20,337 nucleotides of DNA from JBLHGN01 sp047616325. Its GTDB lineage: Bacteria; Pseudomonadota; Gammaproteobacteria; Pseudomonadales; Cellvibrionaceae. A program made the position numbers and the translations under genes. Of the stretch, positions 15,596 to 20,337 are shown piece by piece; within the stretch, counting starts at the first letter, position 1, and each line of letters opens with the position of its first letter. The DNA lies in NCBI GenBank assembly GCA_047616325.1, contig JBLHGN010000032.1:1-20337 (forward strand). Reading direction: 5' to 3'. The notes beneath the pieces were generated by a model. The model was not told where the DNA came from. It did no database searches and saw only the letters and a program-made list of their open reading frames with translations.

Positions 15596-16372
15596 TTACT
15601 TTTCGACGAAGGCACGCTCGATAACGTAGTGACCGAGTTTGCCACCGCGAGCCTCGTCAAAGCCCTTCGCGTCTAGAATGGCACACACGTCTTTGAGCAT
15701 ACAGGGGCTGCCACACATCATAAAACGATCGTTTTCAGGATTGATGTCACTTAAACCAAGGTCGCGAGTCAATCGGCCCGATTGTATTAAATCGGTGAGC
15801 CGACCGTTATTTTTATAGGCCTCGCGGGTCACAGTGGGGTAATAGAGCAATTTTTGCTGAACCATATCACCAAAAAATTCATTTCGCGGCAATTCCTGAG
15901 CGATGTAGTTCTGATAGGCCAATTCTGAAACGTGGCGCACCCCGTGAGTTAGAATCACCTTGTCGTACAGCTCGTAAACCTCAGGGTCCTTAATAATGCT
16001 CATAAAGGGCGCCAAGCCCGTTCCAGTACTGATCAAATACAAATGCTTACCCGGTAACAGTGAATCGGATACCAGCGTGCCAGTAGACTTGCTATTGATC
16101 ACCACCTCGTCGCCCGGCCTAACATGCTGAAGTTGAGAGGTGAGTGGGCCACCCGGCACTTTTATGCTGAAGAACTCAAGTTTGTCTTCATAATTGGCGC
16201 TTGTAATGCTGTAGGCACGAAGGAGCGGGCGCCCCGACTCCTGCTCTAGCCCCATCATAGTGAAGTGACCATTGCGAAAGCGAAATCCGGGGTCGCGCGT
16301 GGTGGTAAAACTAAAAAGCGTATCGGTCCAGTGGTGCACATCAATAACCCGCTCTTTTAATAAGGTACTCAC
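15596..16372 (-). CDS. fpr: Ferredoxin-NADP reductase
   Basis: A 258-residue flavoprotein of the bacterial (Azotobacter/Pseudomonas Fpr) type. It moves electrons between NADPH and ferredoxin or flavodoxin and supports oxidative-stress defence and iron-sulfur repair. The FAD site is RAYSITSANY at about residue 54-63, the NADP-binding block is STGTGLAPFMSI at about 115-126, the late CGSPCML block is near 219, and the end GHYVIERAFVEK is typical of the family. Translation starts at a GTG (16372-16370), preceded on the coding strand by GGGAG seven bases away. The ATG-less start is supported by the family N-terminus (LKERVIDVHHWTDTLFSF). A LysR gene lies divergently 152 bases away, the same arrangement as fpr-finR in Pseudomonas. 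Confidence 0.96.
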   Translation of the reverse strand: MSTLLKERVIDVHHWTDTLFSFTTTRDPGFRFRNGHFTMMGLEQESGRPLLRAYSITSANYEDKLEFFSIKVPGGPLTSQLQHVRPGDEVVINSKSTGTLVSDSLLPGKHLYLISTGTGLAPFMSIIKDPEVYELYDKVILTHGVRHVSELAYQNYIAQELPRNEFFGDMVQQKLLYYPTVTREAYKNNGRLTDLIQSGRLTRDLGLSDINPENDRFMMCGSPCMLKDVCAILDAKGFDEARGGKLGHYVIERAFVEK

Positions 16373-16469
16373 AACTTCACTCCCAAATGTGTCGATTTAC
16401 AAGATGTCGATTAACTTGAACAACACTCTACACTCACCACCTATATCCGTAAAACAGGAAATAATGATA

Positions 16470-16490
16470 AGATTAATCTGTTTTTCAGAT
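16470..16490. promoter_or_regulatory. Candidate LysR operator between fpr and its regulator
   Basis: AGATTAATCT at 16470-16479 is a perfect 10-base palindrome. Overlapping it, ATCTG at 16476-16480 pairs with CAGAT at 16486-16490 across a five-base T-run. LysR-type regulators typically bind such T/A-ended dyads in the gap between divergent genes. The site lies about 35-55 bases before the LysR gene and about 100 bases before fpr, so autoregulation and fpr control are both possible. Confidence 0.4.
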
Positions 16491-16524
16491 AAGCAATCAC
16501 ACACTCCAGTGCTCGAGACACAAA

Positions 16525-17421
16525 ATGAAATACACCCTACGCCAACTAGAAGTGTTTTTAGCTACCACTCACTTTGAAAACATTACCAAAGCAGCCGAAC
16601 ACCTCAAAATGTCGCAATCAGCCGCTAGCGGCGCCCTAAAGGACCTTGAGAGTCAATTTGACGTGCGTTTATTTGATAGAGTTGGCAAACGCCTGCAAAC
16701 TAACGCCTCCGGCGAACGCGTGCGCGTGCGAGCAGAAGCGCTATTTGCCCAAGCGCAAGAATTGGAAGACGAACTCAAGCAACACAAAAGCATTGAGCAT
16801 TTAAAAATTGGCGCAACGCTGACCATTGGCAATTATTTGTGCGTAGAGCTTATTCACCAATATATGACATATTCAAGTAATACTCGCGTAAAGCTGGAGG
16901 TGGCCAATACCTCCACCATAGCAAAGCAAATACTAAATTTTGATAACGATTTGGGCTTGATAGAGGGAGAATTTCACCACCCAGATTTACTGATAATGCC
17001 TTGGCGTGAAGACTCCCTCACCTGTTTTTGCGCCCCCAACCACCCCCTGGCCCACATAAAAACCATCACAGACCAGCATTTGCTAAACACACCGTGGATT
17101 CTAAGGGAGCAGGGCTCTGGCACTCGCCAAACCTTCGATCGCGCCATGAGCGGCCTTAGCTCTCACCTTAATATCACCCTAGAATTGCAGCACACCGAAG
17201 CCATTAAGCGCGCAGTAGAAAAAGGGCTGGGCATTTCATGCTTATCGGAAATAGCGCTCAAAGACGCTTTTGATCGAGGCACCTTAATCCCCCTTGCCAT
17301 TCCTGCTAGAGATTTTTCGCGAAAATTTTATTGTGTAATTCACAAACAAAAATATCTCAGCGCAGGCATTTTAAGATGGCTGGAAATATGCGACATCAAT
17401 CTGCAGCAACGATTAGTTTAG
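16525..17421 (+). CDS. finR: LysR-family regulator, FinR-like
   Basis: A 298-residue LysR-type regulator. The N-terminal winged helix-turn-helix is at residues 1-60 (LRQLEVFLAT, ITKAAEHLKMSQSAASGALKDLESQ, LFDRVGKRL). The effector domain has KIGATLTIGNYL, DLGLIEGEFHHPDL, WILREQGSGTRQTFDRAM and the late LELQHTEAIKRAVEKGLGISCLS. This sequence pattern, together with its place divergent from fpr, matches FinR of Pseudomonas, which activates fpr under superoxide and sulfur-related conditions. CysB-like and other LysR members are less likely given the context. The gene symbol is by analogy. It is convergent with the decayed CHASE8-EAL gene, whose remnant stop lies 23 bases after this stop. Confidence 0.88.
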   Translation: MKYTLRQLEVFLATTHFENITKAAEHLKMSQSAASGALKDLESQFDVRLFDRVGKRLQTNASGERVRVRAEALFAQAQELEDELKQHKSIEHLKIGATLTIGNYLCVELIHQYMTYSSNTRVKLEVANTSTIAKQILNFDNDLGLIEGEFHHPDLLIMPWREDSLTCFCAPNHPLAHIKTITDQHLLNTPWILREQGSGTRQTFDRAMSGLSSHLNITLELQHTEAIKRAVEKGLGISCLSEIALKDAFDRGTLIPLAIPARDFSRKFYCVIHKQKYLSAGILRWLEICDINLQQRLV

Positions 17422-17443
17422 CCTCAAAGCTTGTGCGCAACTT

Positions 17444-18131
17444 TCATACAACGGCGGGCCCACAGCGAGCAAGTAAATCTTTGATGGGCATGGGGCAATC
17501 GAAAGAATAGCCTTGTAAATATTCGCAGTTACTGAGCGCCAACATATCTGTTTGCACCAATATTTCTACACCTTCGGCCACTACGGACAAACCCAAATTG
17601 TGCGCCAAGGCAATAATGGCAAAATAGGACCCTACAGCGGTGCAATTAAAACGGGCATCTTCACACCACTAGCTGTAGTTGTTTGCAATAAGCAAACGCA
17701 TGTATCTAGTGATGCAAATCTGTCCATTTTAATTTCCGCTCGCGACGAGCCATTTATGGCCGGACACTAATTGCAGATAAACTTTCTATTTGAGGATTTT
17801 TTTTGTCACAGTCCCCTTCTTTGAGATAAAAATAAAACAATCTGCCCTCGGTCTCATAAAGACACAAATGATCGATGTTTGCGATACTATTGCCAGTTGC
17901 CAAATTAGGTTGCGCACTATCGCGGCCAATAAAAACCAAGGCCACTGCAGATTGATCGGCAATTATTTTTGCCTTTGTGGTCAAACTGTCTATCATTGCT
18001 GTACGCGCAATACTGTTACCCGCCAGCAATAGAATAATAGCTGAAATGGCTATCCCCAATAAAAATGCAACGACAATTACCCACAATAATTTCGACTGTA
18101 AGGCGTGAGAGCGCTTATATAACTTAGTCAT
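17444..18131 (-). pseudogene. Remnant of a CHASE8-(GGDEF)-EAL signalling protein
   Basis: The N-terminal 125 residues (18131-17754) have a membrane segment (about residues 15-37), then a periplasmic sensor part with TKAKIIADQSAVALVFIGRD and LCLYETEGRLFYFY. This resembles the CHASE8 domain of YfiN-type diguanylate cyclases. The frame stops at 17754. Further along the same strand, 17632-17444 encodes only the last part of an EAL domain: AIIALAHNLGLSVVAEGVE, then NCEYLQGYSFDCPMP and a stop at 17446-17444. The second membrane segment, HAMP, GGDEF and most of EAL are gone, so a large internal deletion is inferred. The ATG overlaps the end of the upstream YfiR remnant by eight bases, as expected for a translationally coupled yfiR-yfiN pair. 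The 120 bases between the fragments encode nothing recognisable. Confidence 0.72.
17667..17711. repeat. 45-base dyad in the deletion scar
   Basis: CACTAG at 17667-17672 pairs with CTAGTG at 17706-17711. GTTTGC at 17681-17686 pairs with GCAAAC at 17692-17697. The two stems are separated by equal 8-base unpaired stretches on each side and closed by a 5-base loop. It lies between the two surviving fragments of the CHASE8-EAL gene. It lacks the GTTRRRY/RYYYAAC core pattern of an integron attC site. Confidence 0.5.
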
Positions 18132-18656
18132 GCAAACCCTCCGCAGTTAAAGCCAATTCGAGCATGGCCGAACTAAAACTAATGTTATTAGCGCGTGCCA
18201 GCTTCACGCTCACATCAAAACCAATACAATCGTCTACTCTTCGCAAAATTACGGCCGCTACTTTTTTATTTTTCACAGCCATTGCAAATAACCAAAGTGA
18301 ATTTGCTGCGCATAATTTCAGCGACAAGAATGTAATCTTTATCGCCAAGAACTCTCACCTCGCACGCTTCTGGCGTATTTAGCAACTGAAAAGGGAGTGC
18401 TAGCAAGAGGACTGTGGCGAGACAAATTTTCGAGGGCTCAATCACATCATCACCAACCAAACACACCCTTGCATGGCCAGCGTGCGATTCCTCGAAGTGC
18501 GTGTGACGCAGTATACCGACGATAGATAATAAGGGCTGTTAGTTTTTCTTCCTGTACGCGCGCACTCAGAAGGCGGGAGGAAAATAGAAGGAGTAGCCCC
18601 GTAAAGACTATACGCAGAAGAGAGGCTCGCTTTATGCGAATTGTCCTACACAGCAC
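18124..18656 (-). pseudogene. yfiR: YfiR-family (DUF4154) periplasmic protein, frameshifted
   Basis: Three frames on the minus strand each carry part of one YfiR-like protein in the right order. The first (about 18656-18450) has a signal peptide (LLRIVFTGLLLLFSS) and EEKLTALIIYR, then RWP, like the YfiR start. The second (about 18452-18266) has VCLVGDD and later PEACEVRVLGDKDY. The third (about 18300-18124) ends VILRRVDDCIGFDVSVKLA and NISFSSAMLELALTAEG, matching the conserved DUF4154 end. YfiR is a periplasmic repressor of the cyclase YfiN in the YfiBNR system. The gene ends by overlapping the CHASE8-EAL remnant. At least two frameshifts, and perhaps loss of short segments, make it a pseudogene. 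The start is uncertain; the GTG at 18656 would overlap the reductase remnant on the other strand. Confidence 0.68.
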
Positions 18657-20156
18657 AAAAAATACCTCTACAGTCGGCCTCGTTCGACGTTTGGGATAAA
18701 AAGTACCGCTTAAGCGACAAGGGCGGCAAGCCTATTGATAGTGATATGCACGCCTCGTTTGTTCGTGTTGCCGCTGCACTCGCCGCCGTCGAAAAAAAAG
18801 CCCAGCGGTCAAGTTCAGAAAAGTCGTTTTTGTGGGCGATGGACAACGGCGCGATACCTGCTGGGCGCATTATTTCCAATGCGAGTGCGCAGGACACTAT
18901 AAGCGCGCCACCTCGACCATCAACTACACGGTGTTGGGTACCATTCCCGATACTATAAAGAGCATCCTAGAAAAAAATCGGGAAACGGGTTTAACTCTAA
19001 AAGCTGGTTGCGGCATTGGCTATGAGTTTTCAACACTGCGACCCAAAGGCACTTACGTGTCTGGCGCAGGCGCCAACACATCTGGGCCACTTTCGTTTAT
19101 CCTAAATTCCTTAGTTGGGTCGTAGCGAGGATGACTAATGTGTTGAATATAAAGCGAATTTTTGCTTGTTTTTGGCAAATTCGTAGTCACCCTACGGGGG
19201 CAGCCAAAAAAAGTGAAAAACGCTTTAAATTCAGTTCATTAGACAGACGCAGTAGGTTCAACTAAGGCATTTAGGTTTATGGATATCTTCGACAAAATGT
19301 GTTTTACCTTGTCGTCTGCGGGTGGCCGACGCAGCGCGCAGATGGCCACCTTTGATGTGACTCACCCCGACGTATTAGGATTTGTTCGCGCAAAACGCGA
19401 GCTAGGAAGGCTGCGCCAGTTTAATTTGTCGCTGCTCATTACCGACGAGTTTGTCGAAGCGGTTAAGCACAACCAACCATGGCCCTTGTGCTTTCCCATC
19501 ACACGAGAAAATTTGGCCAGTGAATAGATAGACCTCGACGATGGTAGCAAGGTCATATGGCGAGATCTTCACGCTTATAGCGAATTAGGTGCACGCGATA
19601 AAACAGGCGAGACGCAAGGTGCAGCGCTTGTGAAAAACGAACATGGGTTGGTGGCCTGTCGCATTTACAACACCATACCGTGCGGCACCTGTGGGACCTA
19701 ATTATGGCGTCTACCTACGATTTTGCCGAACCGGGTTTTATTCTAATAGACCGCGTTAACGAACTGAATAACAACTGGTTTTGCAAACACATTCGCGCCA
19801 CTAACCCCTGCGGAGAGCAGCCTCTTCTACCCTACGGTAGCTGCCTACTAGGCCCTATCAACCTCACTCAATGCGTTGAACAACCATTCAGCGAACAGGC
19901 CCATTTTAATTGGGACAAGTACCGCAAAGTCATCGCCACTTTCACCCGCATGCTCGATAATGTTGTCGAAATTAACGGTTTGGCACTGCCGCAACAACAG
20001 CAGGAAATAATTAACAAGCGCCGACACGGCATGGGCTTTTGGGGTCTCGGCTCAACGTTTGCACTACTGCGTATTCCCTACTGCAGCACAGCTTCAGTAG
20101 CGTTTAACCTAGAAAACTCAGTTGAAATTTTGACGGGCAAGTATAAAATAGCCTAA
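18641..20156 (+). pseudogene. nrdJ: Adenosylcobalamin-type ribonucleotide reductase, multiply disrupted and truncated
   Basis: Homology to class II ribonucleotide reductase runs through several frames. It starts with PLQSASFDVWDKKYRL and GAIPAGRIISNASAQ, then shifts by an apparent one-base loss near 18894 into ATSTINYTVLGTI, LKAGCGIGYEFSTLRP and SGAGANTSGPLSF. A 175-bp element interrupts at 19101-19275, after which the frame resumes with MDIFDKMCFTLSSAGGRR and LRQFNLSLLITDEF. A TAG stop lies at 19525-19527, and another one-base loss is seen near 19679. The sequence then continues with LWDLIMASTYDFAEPGF, RATNPCGEQPL, YGSCLLGPINLT and RHGMGFWGLGST, and ends at a stop at 20154-20156. The expected Cys in the STINCTV block is Tyr, while the NPCGEQ cysteine remains. 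About the C-terminal third or more is missing. The enzyme would have made deoxyribonucleotides without oxygen; this copy cannot. Confidence 0.92.
19101..19275. mobile_element. MITE-like element inserted in nrdJ remnant
   Basis: The element is 175 bp. The left end CCTAAATTCCTTAGTTG (19101-19117) and the reverse complement of the right end, CCTAAATGCCTTAGTTG (19259-19275), agree at 16 of 17 positions. Similarity of the two arms continues inward to about 19156 and 19220 (CTAATG, TGAAT, AAAGCG blocks), so the whole unit can fold into one long hairpin with an inner CGTAG/CTACG stem. TTTAT at 19096-19100 and 19276-19280 is the likely target duplication. Removing the element and one TTTAT gives TCG TTT ATG GAT, which restores SFMDIFDK of the reductase. 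It has no coding capacity, so a transposase in trans is required. The parent transposon family is not identified. Confidence 0.85.
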
Positions 20157-20182
20157 CACCTTGAATTAAAAAGAAATATTTC

Positions 20183-20337
20183 ATGACAAATAGCCTCGAA
20201 ACAACTCACACATTGGGTGAACGAAATTCCTCGTCAGATGGCACAAAAAACAACCCGATTGAAGTGGCTACTTTTGATGGGAAATTGCATATTGAATGGG
20301 ATACCGAAGCGGCCGTAACGCCCATTGGCCAGCTTCC
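20183..20337 (+). CDS. Probable IS transposase, 5' part only
   Basis: An open frame starts at ATG 20183 and runs off the window after 51 codons. The readable part ends IEVATFDGKLHIEWDTEAAVTPIGQLP, which resembles the N-terminus of a group of DDE transposases of IS4-like type (the xxVTPLGQLxFF pattern). This is from memory of the family and rests on a short match. The context supports it: the reductase homology ends at about 20120-20156 and this frame begins soon after, as expected at the edge of an insertion sequence. The IS left end should lie between about 20120 and 20182, but I cannot see its inverted repeat because the right end is outside. The ribosome-binding sequence is weak (AAGAAA). 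Confidence 0.55.
   Translation, partial: MTNSLETTHTLGERNSSSDGTKNNPIEVATFDGKLHIEWDTEAAVTPIGQL

Noticed and set aside
15351..15629. 92-codon plus-strand open frame between the SapC-family gene and fpr
   Set aside because: It overlaps the 3' end of fpr on the other strand, has no ribosome-binding site and its translation is unrecognisable. The 250-base gap is treated as intergenic.
17667..17711. Integron attC site
   Set aside because: The fold is attC-like in size but the required GTTRRRY and RYYYAAC core sites are absent and no integrase or cassette array is nearby.

Overview
The window looks like a chromosomal stretch from a marine-type gammaproteobacterium. The basis is the gene families: class I-type Tpx, RecQ with an HRDC domain, an NAD-malic enzyme of the MaeA type, a divergent fpr/LysR (FinR-like) pair arranged as in Pseudomonas, several c-di-GMP proteins, and a lipoprotein with a Pro-Thr linker of the sort common in Cellvibrionales-like bacteria. 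The genus cannot be fixed from this alone.

Layout. 1-919 (minus): 5' part of a surface lipoprotein whose C-terminus lies outside the window. 920-1625: AT-rich, no supportable gene, two clear dyads. 1626-3649 (plus): a DUF1287 secreted protein, a zinc-ribbon membrane protein and a broken TraB/GumN-family gene. 3762-4256 (plus): tpx, convergent with recQ (4341-6158, minus). 6306-8471 (plus): an FdhF/YdeP-type molybdopterin oxidoreductase. 8678-10033 (plus): an HD-GYP protein. 10148-11755 (plus): maeA, convergent with a PAS-GGDEF-EAL protein (11880-14183, minus). 14629-15345 (minus): a SapC-family protein with a strong intrinsic terminator at 14562-14589. 15596-17421: fpr (minus) and its likely LysR regulator (plus), divergent.

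The last 2.9 kb (17444-20337) is a zone of gene decay. It holds a YfiR/CHASE8-EAL c-di-GMP signalling pair (minus) and an adenosylcobalamin-type ribonucleotide reductase gene (plus). Both are broken by frameshifts, stops, deletions or insertions. The reductase gene carries a 175-bp MITE-like element (19101-19275) with long terminal inverted repeats and a 5-bp target duplication; removing it plus one duplication copy restores the reading frame at that site exactly. The reductase homology then ends about 30-60 bases before what looks like the start of an insertion-sequence transposase running out of the window.

Functional themes are redox and oxidative-stress chemistry (Tpx, Fpr/FinR, malic enzyme, molybdopterin enzyme) and c-di-GMP turnover (HD-GYP, GGDEF-EAL with a degenerate cyclase half, and the dead CHASE8-EAL gene). 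I see no CRISPR array, tRNA, rRNA or defence system. The most unusual content is the mobile-element and pseudogene zone at the right end, not a new multi-gene system.
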